27,672 nt of DNA from JBGSLA01 sp041740935 (GCA_041740935.1 JBGSLA010000159.1:1-27672), one strand, 5' to 3'; counted from the first letter of the stretch, positions 15,353 through 22,201 are shown. Program-made: numbers and translations. Notes: generated by a model from the sequence alone, not told the origin.

Positions 15353-16546
15353 ATGAAAGAAGTGGTGATTGCCAGCGCGGCCAGGACCCCCATCGGCGTC
15401 TTCGGAGGCGCCCTGCGCGACACCCCGGCAGTGGAATTGGGCGGGATCGTCATCAAGGAAGTCCTGCGCCGGGCCAGGATTCGTCAGGATAAAGTGGATT
15501 TGGTCATCATGGGCAATGTGCTCCAGGCCGGGGAAGGCCAGAACCCCTCCCGCCAGGCGGCCATGCTGGCGGATATTTCCCAATACACCCCGGCCCTCAC
15601 GGTCAATGCCGTGTGCGGCTCCGGCATGGAGGCGGTGATGACCGCCACCCAGAAAATCCAGGTGGGCGCGGCGGAAATCGTGGTGGCCGGGGGCATGGAA
15701 TGCATGAGCCAGGCGCCCTTTGTGCTGCCCCAGGCCAGGTGGGGGGCCCGCATGGGCCATGTCCAGGTGCTGGACACCATGATCCACGACGGGCTCTGGT
15801 GCTCCTTCGGGGACACCCACATGGGCATCACCGCCGAAAATATCGCCGAACGGTTCAAGCTCAGCCGGGAAGAACAGGATGCCTTTGCCGCCCAGAGCCA
15901 GCAGAAAGCCGAAGCAGCCATCAAGACCGGCCGTTTCAAGGATGAGATCGTGCCCGTGGAAATCCCCCAGAGAAAGGGCGATCCCATTATCTTTGACACC
16001 GATGAATTTCCCCGCTTCGGCACCACCGCGGAAAAATTAAGCAAATTGAAGCCGGCCTTTGCCAAAAACGGCACCATCACCGCGGGGAACTCTTCCGGCA
16101 TCAACGACGGGGCTGCAGCCCTGCTGATCATGACTGCGGAAAAGGCCCTGAAAATGGGCATCCGCCCCCTGGGCAAGATCAAGTCCTGCAGCTGCTCGGG
16201 CTGCGAACCGGAGCTGATGGGCACCGGCCCCATCTACGCGGTGCGCTCCGCCATCAACAAGGTGAGCGAGGAGTTGGGCAAAAATATCGAGCTGGTGGAA
16301 TTAAATGAAGCCTTTGCGGCCCAGTCCCTGGCCTGCCTGAAGGAGCTGCACCTGCCCCCCGAGATCGTCAACGTCAACGGCGGGGCCATCGCCCTGGGCC
16401 ACCCCATCGGCTGCAGCGGCAGCAGAATCCTGGTGACCCTGCTGTACGAAATGCAAAGGCGCCAGGTGGAGGTGGGCCTGGCCAGCCTGTGCGTCGGCGG
16501 CGGCATGGGATACGCCATGATCGTCGAACGCAGCTGGTATTTTTAG
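15353..16546 (+). CDS. Acetyl-CoA C-acetyltransferase (thiolase)
   Basis: This 397-aa protein is full length for the family, with GGAGGAAGA upstream of the ATG. All catalytic residues are present: the nucleophile Cys88 in NAVCGSGMEAV, His350 in GGAIALGHPIG and Cys380 in SLCVGGGMGYA. The biosynthetic-type substrate loop and the NEAFAAQSLACLKELHL block are intact. It condenses two acetyl-CoA to acetoacetyl-CoA, the first step of PHB synthesis, or runs in reverse for degradation (PhaA/AtoB type). It sits in an operon between two GNAT genes with short gaps (24 and 44 nt) and lies 2.4 kb from the PHA genes, supporting a PHA role without proving it. Confidence 0.93.
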   Translation: MKEVVIASAARTPIGVFGGALRDTPAVELGGIVIKEVLRRARIRQDKVDLVIMGNVLQAGEGQNPSRQAAMLADISQYTPALTVNAVCGSGMEAVMTATQKIQVGAAEIVVAGGMECMSQAPFVLPQARWGARMGHVQVLDTMIHDGLWCSFGDTHMGITAENIAERFKLSREEQDAFAAQSQQKAEAAIKTGRFKDEIVPVEIPQRKGDPIIFDTDEFPRFGTTAEKLSKLKPAFAKNGTITAGNSSGINDGAAALLIMTAEKALKMGIRPLGKIKSCSCSGCEPELMGTGPIYAVRSAINKVSEELGKNIELVELNEAFAAQSLACLKELHLPPEIVNVNGGAIALGHPIGCSGSRILVTLLYEMQRRQVEVGLASLCVGGGMGYAMIVERSWYF

Positions 16547-16590
16547 GCGGGAATCAGCGGCTTCCGGCCCTACCTATCTGGGAGACATTC

Positions 16591-17151
16591 ATGGAATCTC
16601 TATCCGAGATAATTATCAGCAACTTCCCCAAAAACGTTACTTTGGATGACGGCACTGCCCTCACCCTGAGGCCCCTGCTGAAGACTGACGAGGCCGCGCT
16701 CCTGGAGTATTTCGGCAGCCTGCCCCCGGAGGACCGTCTGTGCCTCAAGGAGGACGTGACCGACCCCAAGGTCATTGAAAACTGGATTTATGAACTGAAT
16801 TACGACGTCATCCTGCCCATCGTCGCCCTGGATAACGGCAAGGTGGTGGGGGACGCCACCCTGCACTTCAACCCCATCGGCTGGACCAGACATCAGGGGG
16901 AGGTCCGCCTGACCACCTCCACCCGCTACCGGGTCCGGGGGCTGGGGACCATCCTGGTGCAAAATCTCATCGATATCGCCACCCAGCTGGGGCTCGAGCA
17001 GATCAGCATCGAGATCCCGCCGGTCCTGGACAAGGCTTATTACCTGTTTGAGAAAATGGGCTTCAAGGAAGTGGCCAACCTGCCGGGTTTTGTGAAAGAT
17101 CTGGTCGGCACCGAATCCGATCTGGTGTTGATGGTCAAGCACTTATCGTGA
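16591..17151 (+). CDS. GNAT family N-acetyltransferase (second, paralogue of the first)
   Basis: The protein is 186 aa from the ATG at 16591, with GGGAG seven nt upstream; a longer frame overlaps the thiolase and is discarded. VTLDDGTALTLRPLLKTDEA and CLKEDVTDPKVIENWIYELN align closely with the first GNAT (14774). Acetyl-CoA motif A is in STRYRVRGLGTILVQNLIDI. The C-terminal YYLFEKMGFKEVANLPGFVK matches motif B. A strong terminator follows 29 nt after the stop, closing the three-gene operon. Its closeness to the first copy suggests duplication around the thiolase. Acetylation target unknown; regulation of the thiolase by lysine acetylation is a guess. Confidence 0.85.
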   Translation: MESLSEIIISNFPKNVTLDDGTALTLRPLLKTDEAALLEYFGSLPPEDRLCLKEDVTDPKVIENWIYELNYDVILPIVALDNGKVVGDATLHFNPIGWTRHQGEVRLTTSTRYRVRGLGTILVQNLIDIATQLGLEQISIEIPPVLDKAYYLFEKMGFKEVANLPGFVKDLVGTESDLVLMVKHLS

Positions 17152-17179
17152 TATGAACCGGGGTTGAGGAGAAATCAGG

Positions 17180-17221
17180 GGGCGGGCCGCGGCGGCCTGT
17201 GATGCCCGGCCCGCCCTTTTA
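17180..17221 (+). terminator. Rho-independent terminator of the GNAT-thiolase-GNAT operon
   Basis: A 10-bp perfect stem (GGGCGGGCCG at 17180-17189 with CGGCCCGCCC at 17207-17216) is directly followed by TTTTAT. It lies 29 nt behind the second GNAT stop codon. Confidence 0.85.
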
Positions 17222-17286
17222 TACGAACTGAACGTCAAGCGCAGACTATTAACTCTGTGCTGATGCGTCGGGGTGAGGAGGTTTTT

Positions 17287-17359
17287 TGTAGCCGCAAGCT
17301 TTAGCTTGCGCCACTGGTCCCACTCGGAAATGAGCGCAGGCTTGAGCCTCGCGGCTACA
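17287..17359. repeat. Palindromic repeat of the TGTAGCCGCAxGCTTTAGCxTGCG family
   Basis: It is bounded by TGTAGCCGC at the left and GCGGCTACA at the right, with an inner hairpin CGCAAGCTTTAGCTTGCG and a second GCAGGCTTGAGCC. Related copies are at 21201-21256, 22289-22313 and 23608-23633. It lies between two converging genes (second GNAT and phaR), where a spurious 84-codon frame reads through it. Confidence 0.7.
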
Positions 17360-17424
17360 TCTTCGGCGGTTTTGGGATTGAAGGCTTCTGCCATCAAAAC
17401 TCTATTTTTAGCGTGAAGCTGGCA

Positions 17425-17937
17425 TCAACCCCCCTCCCCTTCCTCCGGGCCTGGTTTGCCCGCCGCGCCGGGGAAAAAATCCAGCCAGGAAGCCCCCGGG
17501 GTCAGCTCGGCCATGGCCTTCTGGGTAAGCTGGGAGAAGTCCTGGCCCATTTCCAGCCATTTCTGAAACTGGTCGTCCATGGCGCTTTTATAGGCCAGAT
17601 AGTTTCTCATGATCTGTTCCAGGTACTTGTCAAAAAACTCGCTTAAGGCGCTGTCCCCATAGCGGATCAACAGCGACAGGAACGACACCGGCAAAAGCAG
17701 GGTCTTCTTTTTGACCTCCTCCAGGACGATCTGGGTCAGGATAAAGGCGGTGACGTCCTCCCCGGTTTTGTCGTCCCTGATCTCGATCTCCCGCCCCTGT
17801 TTGACCATCTCGGCCACCTGGCTCAGGCTTACAAAGGCGCTCTGCTGGGTGTCGTACAGGCGTCGGTTGGCGTACTTTTTTAACAGCACTTTTTCAGCCA
17901 CCGCAATTTTCTCCTTTCCGGCCTCAGCATAGGACAT
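17425..17937 (-). CDS. phaR: PhaR-type polyhydroxyalkanoate synthesis repressor
   Basis: The protein is 170 aa from the ATG at 17937. The N-terminal PHB/PHA accumulation regulator DNA-binding domain is clear: VLLKKYANRRLYDTQQSAFV, LSQVAEMVKQGREIEIRDDK, TGEDVTAFILTQIVLEE (about 16-80). The middle (LLIRYGDSALSEFFDKYLEQ) and the C-terminal helical part fit the PHB-binding accessory region. The end is Gly/Pro/Glu-rich. PhaR proteins bind both DNA and nascent PHA and release phasin and synthase promoters when granules form. It is divergent from the phasin-like genes, with two inverted repeats between them. The ATG has no good ribosome-binding site; a TTG at 17976 is an alternative start adding 13 residues. 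Confidence 0.9.
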   Translation of the reverse strand: MSYAEAGKEKIAVAEKVLLKKYANRRLYDTQQSAFVSLSQVAEMVKQGREIEIRDDKTGEDVTAFILTQIVLEEVKKKTLLLPVSFLSLLIRYGDSALSEFFDKYLEQIMRNYLAYKSAMDDQFQKWLEMGQDFSQLTQKAMAELTPGASWLDFFPGAAGKPGPEEGEGG

Positions 17938-17940
17938 TTT

Positions 17941-17955
17941 TTTGCAATATGCAAA
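17941..17955. promoter_or_regulatory. Candidate PhaR operator at its own start codon
   Basis: The inverted repeat TTTGCA-ATA-TGCAAA lies 3 bp upstream of the phaR ATG on the minus strand. TGC/GCA-type palindromes are the known form of PhaR targets in other proteobacteria. The position would let PhaR block its own transcription or translation start (autoregulation). Confidence 0.55.
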
Positions 17956-17989
17956 TATATCCTTAATAAATGTCAATTACGGCGGAATA

Positions 17990-18014
17990 AAATATTTTAC
18001 ATTGCAAAATATTT
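17990..18014. promoter_or_regulatory. Candidate PhaR operator upstream of the phasin promoter
   Basis: A perfect 9-bp inverted repeat (AAATATTTT at 17990-17998, AAAATATTT at 18006-18014) surrounds ACATTGC. It ends two bases before the -35 box of the phasin promoter. The central TTGCA resembles the other site at 17941. Such a position fits a repressor that blocks polymerase access. Confidence 0.6.
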
Positions 18015-18016
18015 CC

Positions 18017-18045
18017 TTGACATCTCCTCCCCCGGCCTTTATATT
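18017..18045 (+). promoter_or_regulatory. Sigma-70 promoter of the phasin-like genes
   Basis: TTGACA (18017-18022), a 17-nt spacer and TATATT (18040-18045) form a near-perfect consensus promoter. Transcription should start near 18052, giving a leader of about 35 nt with the AAGGAGAA ribosome-binding site. Confidence 0.85.
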
Positions 18046-18086
18046 AAGAGAAAATCCCGGCTGAACCGGCCCCAAGGAGAACCACC

Positions 18087-18344
18087 ATGATGGATCCCAA
18101 AAACCTCAGCAAGCAGATGGTTGATTTCTGCAAAACCAACTTTGACAATTCCTTCGCCACCCTGATGATGTTCCAGGAACAGATGGAGCGGATGGGCAAC
18201 CTGTTCTGGGGACAGGTGACGAATGTCCCTGAAGAGGCCAAAAAAGGCCTGAACGAATGGACCAAGACCCACAAGAAAAACTGCGACAACTTCAAAAAAG
18301 CGGTGGACGAAGGCTTCAAGAACCTGGAAGCCCTGGCCGCCTAA
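18087..18344 (+). CDS. Phasin-like small protein, copy 1
   Basis: This 85-aa, largely alpha-helical, Lys/Glu/Met-rich protein has AAGGAGAA seven nt before the ATG. The sequence begins MMDPKNLSKQMVDFCKTNFD, then NSFATLMMFQEQMERMGNLF and WTKTHKKNCDNFKKAVDEGF. No signal or membrane segment. Phasins coat PHA granules and are typically small, amphipathic and made in large amounts; the consensus promoter, the PhaR-like operators upstream and the neighbouring PhaC/PhaE genes make granule coating the most likely job. It is unusually short for the Phasin_2 family (usually 110-190 aa), so the family call rests on context and composition. About two-thirds of residues match copy 2 at 18385. Confidence 0.75.
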   Translation: MMDPKNLSKQMVDFCKTNFDNSFATLMMFQEQMERMGNLFWGQVTNVPEEAKKGLNEWTKTHKKNCDNFKKAVDEGFKNLEALAA

Positions 18345-18384
18345 ACTGCGGCGCGCCGAACTGACGCCGCCAAGGAGAACTGCC

Positions 18385-18675
18385 ATGATGGATCCCAAAA
18401 AGATGGGCAAACAGATGATCGATTTTTACAAATCCACCTTCGACAATTCCTTCAGCGCCATGATGATGCTCCAGGAGCAGATGGAGCGCATGGGCAACCT
18501 GTATTTCGGCCAGATGGTCAATGTCCCCGACGAGGTCAAGAAGGGCCTGGCGGAGTGGACCAAAAACTACAAGAAAAACTGCGATGATTTCAAAAAGATG
18601 ATGGACGACAGCTTCAAAAAGCTGGAAGCCTTCATGGGTGAAGCGGAAAAGGCCGAAAAGGCCAAGACCGCCTAA
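18385..18675 (+). CDS. Phasin-like small protein, copy 2 (tandem paralogue)
   Basis: This 96-aa protein is a clear tandem duplicate of the previous gene: MMDPKKMGKQMIDFYKSTFD, MLQEQMERMGNLYFGQMVNV and WTKNYKKNCDDFKKMMDDSF align position by position. The leader is also duplicated (GCCAAGGAGAAC then CC before ATGATGGATCC). It differs by an 11-residue C-terminal extension, GEAEKAEKAKTA, an Ala/Lys/Glu tail that could interact with acidic or nucleoid partners. The 40-nt gap from copy 1 means one transcript. Role inferred as granule surface protein. Confidence 0.75.
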   Translation: MMDPKKMGKQMIDFYKSTFDNSFSAMMMLQEQMERMGNLYFGQMVNVPDEVKKGLAEWTKNYKKNCDDFKKMMDDSFKKLEAFMGEAEKAEKAKTA

Positions 18676-18682
18676 AGGGCCG

Positions 18683-18700
18683 GGGGAGCTGCTGCTCCCC
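18683..18700 (+). terminator. Hairpin after the phasin-like pair
   Basis: The perfect 7-bp stem GGGGAGC-TGCT-GCTCCCC starts seven bases after the second phasin-like gene. It lacks a T-run, so it may be a partial terminator separating the abundant phasin mRNA from phaC, or an RNA-stabilising hairpin. Confidence 0.45.
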
Positions 18701-18727
18701 TCCTCACCCACAAGTAACTATCCAAGG

Positions 18728-18878
18728 CAGTCCCATGGGCCTTCGGCTCACCCGTAAGACATGAAAAATGCGCCGCCGGCGCCCTCGCCGGCTCTTTTCA
18801 AGAACAGCCGGGGGCGGCTGTTCTACATTTCTTCATCCTCAGGGGTGGCTAAAGTTGTCCGTGATCGTTTCATGATAG
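18728..18878 (+). repeat. Composite intergenic element, copy D
   Basis: The head CAGTCCCATGGGCCTTCGGC...AAGACATGAAAA (18728-18767) is the most divergent of the five. The core has two hairpins: GCCGGCG-CCCT-CGCCGGC (about 18775-18792) and AACAGCC-GGGGGC-GGCTGTT (about 18804-18823). A degenerate tail GTTTCATGATAGG lies near 18867-18879. It separates the phasin pair from phaC and probably overlaps the phaC promoter region. Confidence 0.6.
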
Positions 18879-18948
18879 GTATTAACTATTTTCTTTTCAG
18901 GGCCTTCCCCGAGCCGGCCCCAATAATTCCCTGTGTCAGGAGATGAGC

Positions 18949-20622
18949 ATGTCCGAGTCCAAAACCGCACCCCCCGATGTTCCCGAGGCCATCCTGGAAT
19001 CACCCCAGGAGGTCCTGGAGACCCAGGCCAAGCTTCTCTCGGCCGGCCTGGATCAGGCCCGGATGATGCAGACCTATTGGGTGGGGCTCTGCCGGTATGT
19101 CCTGGATTTTATGGGGCCGTCCTTTTCGGCCCTGGATTCCTTCCGGGCCCTGGAGAGCGACAAACTCCGGGAACAGCCCCCCTGGGAAAACCTCGAGGAC
19201 TACGCCGCCCTGTGGGAATTCAATCTGCGGCTGGCGGAAAAAGGCCTGAACCATGGCATGAAGGCCATTCAGGAATTTCACGCCCATCAATTGGAGCAGG
19301 CCTCCCAGGCCTGGGCCAACACCCTGTCCCGCCATAATGGCGAAGACATTGCGGCCTTCATGGCCCGGCAAGCCCGGCTGCTGGAACTGGTGGTTCATGA
19401 ATACCCCCGGGCCATCAAAAACATTGAGCCGGAATACGGCTTCCACTTCGATGACGGCCATTATCTCAAGACCGCGGAGACCGACCGGTTCTATCTCTAT
19501 CAGATCCTGCCCTGGGACAAGTCGGTTAAGGTGCGGGAAACCGGCAAACCCGTGGTCATCATCCCTCCCTATGTGCTGGGGGCCAACATCCTGGCCTTTT
19601 TGCCCGGGGAAGGCAAAAGTTTTGCGCACTGCTTCGCCAACCAGGGCATTCCCACCTACATCCGCATCGTCAAGGATATTTACGACCATCCCGCGGTGCA
19701 GGACATGACCGGCGAAGAAGACTGCCTGGACACCAAATTTTTCCTGGAAAAGGTCAAGGCCGCGCACGGCCGGCCCGCCACCCTGTGCGGCTACTGCCAG
19801 GGCGGGTTCACCGCGGTGATCAATTATCTGTCCGGAGAGCTGGACGGCCTGATGGACGCCCTGATCACCAGCGTGGCCCCCATGGACGGCACCCGCAGCC
19901 AGGGCCTGTCGGCCTTTCTGGAGCAGATCCCCGAACGTTTCGAGGACATCGGCGTTGCCTTCAAGACCCTGCCCAACGGCAAACGGGTGCTGAACGGCGC
20001 ACTGATGAGCTGGGTCTTCAAGCTCAAAAGCCTGGAAAAAGAAAATCCCTTCGTGGCCTTCCATCGAGACCTGAAGCTGTTCGAAAAGACCCTGAAAATC
20101 AACAAAACCGCCTGTGCCATCAACTACTGGATGCTGTACGATCAGAGCGATCTGCCCCTCGAGATTTGCAAATTGAGCTATGACTCCTATACCATCCCGG
20201 TGGCTAGGGATGGGACTCTGCCGGTCACTCTGTTCGGACGGCCCCTCAATTTCACCCGGGCCCGGGACAAAGGCCTCAAATGGCTCATCTGCGCAGCCGA
20301 AAAGGACGACCTGGTGGAAAAGGAATCCGCCCTGGCCCCCCTGGACTGGGTGGACGCCGAAGTCGCGGTCTTCCCCAAGGGGCACGTGGCCATCGCCACC
20401 TCCTGGAGCCTGCCCACCTCGGAATGCGCCCTTGATTGCTGCTTCAGTAATTATCGCGGTCCGGTGCGCTTCCACCTGGACCTGGAGGCGGAAGCGGATA
20501 AGGCCCTCGAGGCTGAAAAGGCCCCGGCCCCTGCGGCCCTGCCGTCAAAACCCGCGGAACCCGCGGCCAAACCCGCCAGGACCGCCCCGGCCCGGGCCAA
20601 GAAACGGGAAGGTTCCAAATGA
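18949..20622 (+). CDS. phaC: PhaC-like polyhydroxyalkanoate synthase
   Basis: The protein is 557 aa from the ATG at 18949, which has AGGAG six nt upstream; the ATG at 18943 is too close to it. The alpha/beta-hydrolase core has the PHA-synthase lipase-like box GYCQGG with Cys283 as nucleophile, Asp in AAEKDDLVE and His in FPKGHVAIATSW. PhaC-typical stretches include KPVVIIPPYVLGANILAFLP and NYWMLYDQSDLPLEICKLSY. The N-terminal 170 residues are helical, as in class I/II synthases. The last 45 residues (from about 513) are an Ala/Pro/Lys/Arg-rich tail. It polymerises 3-hydroxyacyl-CoA on the granule. It overlaps the PhaE-like gene by 4 nt. The sequence is divergent in the last third, so substrate range is open. 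Confidence 0.85.
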   Translation: MSESKTAPPDVPEAILESPQEVLETQAKLLSAGLDQARMMQTYWVGLCRYVLDFMGPSFSALDSFRALESDKLREQPPWENLEDYAALWEFNLRLAEKGLNHGMKAIQEFHAHQLEQASQAWANTLSRHNGEDIAAFMARQARLLELVVHEYPRAIKNIEPEYGFHFDDGHYLKTAETDRFYLYQILPWDKSVKVRETGKPVVIIPPYVLGANILAFLPGEGKSFAHCFANQGIPTYIRIVKDIYDHPAVQDMTGEEDCLDTKFFLEKVKAAHGRPATLCGYCQGGFTAVINYLSGELDGLMDALITSVAPMDGTRSQGLSAFLEQIPERFEDIGVAFKTLPNGKRVLNGALMSWVFKLKSLEKENPFVAFHRDLKLFEKTLKINKTACAINYWMLYDQSDLPLEICKLSYDSYTIPVARDGTLPVTLFGRPLNFTRARDKGLKWLICAAEKDDLVEKESALAPLDWVDAEVAVFPKGHVAIATSWSLPTSECALDCCFSNYRGPVRFHLDLEAEADKALEAEKAPAPAALPSKPAEPAAKPARTAPARAKKREGSK

Positions 20623-21116
20623 ATCGCCACTTTTTGGAATTCTGGGGCAAGGCCCTGCTGTTGGCCGCCCGGAGCCAGAAGCAGATGGAAGAGCTGGCCC
20701 GGTGGTTTCAGGGGGGCCTTGGGGGGGTTCCGGACTATACCCGGATTTTTATGTCCGCCTATGGTCTTGATGACGCCGCGGCGGACAGCCCCGATTTTCT
20801 GACGCTGTGGAAAAAGGCCGAAGAGGATTTTCGCCGATCCTTCAAAGAGTATCTGTCCCTTATGGGGGTGATCACCCGGGAGGACTACGCCGCGCTGGAG
20901 CAGGAAAACGCCGGGCTCAAGGAAAAGCTTGCCGAACAGGAGGAAACCATCAAGCGCTTGCGGGCCCTGGCGGAGGACAAGGGCCTGGGGCTGGAGGCCG
21001 CCACCCTGGAATTCCAGAAGCTCGTCGAGAAGCAGGGCGACCAGTTTCAGAAATTCATCCAGGGCCTGGGGGAAGCGGCGCAGTCCGCCACGCCTCCCGA
21101 GGGGAAAAAGACTTGA
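20619..21116 (+). CDS. PhaE-like PHA synthase partner subunit
   Basis: The protein is 165 aa; its start ATG overlaps the phaC stop (ATGA), so the two are translationally coupled. The N-terminal part (FLEFWGKALLLAARSQKQME, LWKKAEEDFRRSFKEYLSLM) is helical and resembles PhaE and phasin-type proteins. A coiled coil covers about residues 90-140 (YAALEQENAGLKEKLAEQEE, then TLEFQKLVEKQGDQFQKFIQ). PhaE activates class III PhaC; here it is about half the usual PhaE length, so it may be a minimal activator or a granule adaptor. Context is the main argument. Confidence 0.7.
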   Translation: MNRHFLEFWGKALLLAARSQKQMEELARWFQGGLGGVPDYTRIFMSAYGLDDAAADSPDFLTLWKKAEEDFRRSFKEYLSLMGVITREDYAALEQENAGLKEKLAEQEETIKRLRALAEDKGLGLEAATLEFQKLVEKQGDQFQKFIQGLGEAAQSATPPEGKKT

Positions 21117-21169
21117 GAGGACCTGGGGCCAACCCGATTTTCCTGTCCCCCTGAGCGCAGCAAAGGGTC

Positions 21170-21256
21170 TCATGCCAAGTTGCCATCAAAGAGCTAAAAA
21201 TTGGTGGCACAGGCTTTCAGCCTGTGCGGGCGCAGGCTGAAGCCTGCGGCTACAAA
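21170..21256. repeat. Palindromic repeat with CCAAGTTGC leader
   Basis: CATGCCAAGTTGCCATCAAA (21171-21190) is followed by two hairpins, GCACAGGCTTTCAGCCTGTGC and CGCAGGCTGAAGCCTGCG, ending GGCTACA. The same leader (CATACCAAGTTGCGCTCAAA) precedes the related hairpin at 22259. It lies between the PhaE-like and SDR genes. Confidence 0.65.
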
Positions 21257-21333
21257 ATAAATTACCTGTCTGATCCGGTGCTTCGCCGGGTCTTGCAAAA
21301 CATATCTCAGAGTCGGGAAAGGATGAATTGAGC

Positions 21334-22128
21334 ATGCTGGCAATCAAGGAGGCAGTGGCGGTCATTACCGGGGGGGCCGGAGGCATCGGCGAGGAACTGG
21401 CGAAGTATTGGGTCCGGCAGGGCGGCAAGGTGGTGCTGGGGGATATCAGCGCCGAGGGCTTGAGCCGCGTGGAAGGGGAAATCAAGACCCTGGGCGGCCA
21501 GGCGGCCACCCTGGTGTGCGACACCACCAAAGAGGAAGACTGCGGCCGGCTGGCGGATTTCGCCATCGAGAAATTCGGCGCCATAAATTTAGTGGCCCCG
21601 GCCGCGGGCATCATCCGGGACGGACTGCTGCTGGCCCCGGACCGGGAAACCGGCAAGGTCGCCAAAAAGATGGCCCTGGCGAATTTTCAGGCGGTCATCG
21701 ACATCAACCTCACCGGGGTGTTCCTCACAGTGCGGGAGTGCGCCGAGCGCATGATCAACCACGGCTGCCGGGGGCTGATCTGCCTGTTTTCCTCCACCGG
21801 TTCCTTGGGGACCGCCGGCCAGATTAATTACTCCTCCACCAAGGCGGCCATGAGTGTGATGCCCAAGGTGATCACCGCCGAGTTTTTCCGCCGGGGTCTG
21901 GGGGACAAGATCCGCTGCGTGGCCATCGCCCCGGGCTATGTGGGCACCCCCATGGTCAAGGGCATGAACCAGAAGGCCCTGGACAAAATCCTGGACCAGG
22001 TGCCCATCGGCCGCCTGGTGGAACCCGAGGAAGTGGCCTCCCTCATCGGCGAGCTTTACCGCAACGAGGCCCTGGCCGGGGACACCTTTTTCATCCACGG
22101 CGGCCTGCGCCTGGGCTCCAAAGGCTGA
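21334..22128 (+). CDS. Short-chain dehydrogenase/reductase (3-hydroxyacyl-CoA / acetoacetyl-CoA reductase-like)
   Basis: The protein is 264 aa from the ATG at 21334; a TTG six bases earlier is an alternative start. Classical SDR motifs are complete: TGGAGGIG (12-19), Asn125 in INLTG, Ser153, Tyr166 and Lys170 in the SSTGSLGTAGQINYSSTK block, and PGYVGTPM after the active site. Asp37 at the end of strand 2 favours NAD(H) over NADP(H), unlike typical PhaB. Next to PHA synthase genes it most likely interconverts acetoacetyl-CoA and 3-hydroxybutyryl-CoA, or is a 3-hydroxybutyrate dehydrogenase for mobilised monomer. A terminator follows. Substrate is inferred from neighbours. Confidence 0.85.
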   Translation: MLAIKEAVAVITGGAGGIGEELAKYWVRQGGKVVLGDISAEGLSRVEGEIKTLGGQAATLVCDTTKEEDCGRLADFAIEKFGAINLVAPAAGIIRDGLLLAPDRETGKVAKKMALANFQAVIDINLTGVFLTVRECAERMINHGCRGLICLFSSTGSLGTAGQINYSSTKAAMSVMPKVITAEFFRRGLGDKIRCVAIAPGYVGTPMVKGMNQKALDKILDQVPIGRLVEPEEVASLIGELYRNEALAGDTFFIHGGLRLGSKG

Positions 22129-22163
22129 GAAAGCGGCATTCACAGCGCCAGGCGCCGTCACCT

Positions 22164-22201
22164 AAAAACGACCCCGATCGGTTCACCGGTCGGGGTTTTT
22201 C
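22164..22201 (+). terminator. Rho-independent terminator after the SDR gene
   Basis: CCCCGATCGG-TTCA-CCGGTCGGGG (22172-22195) has one wobble pair and is flanked by an A-run before and five T after (22196-22200). It closes the PHA cluster and could work in both directions. Confidence 0.85.

Noticed and set aside
17287..17359. Possible CRISPR-like or tRNA-like structure
   Set aside because: No regular repeat-spacer pattern and no cloverleaf; it is one member of a dispersed palindrome family.
17143..17397. 84-codon minus-strand frame downstream of phaR
   Set aside because: Most of it translates the palindromic repeat at 17287-17359 and the terminator at 17180; no good ribosome-binding site.
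19000..20475. 491-codon minus-strand frame opposite phaC
   Set aside because: Shadow of phaC; the sense frame has catalytic residues, a ribosome-binding site and family similarity.
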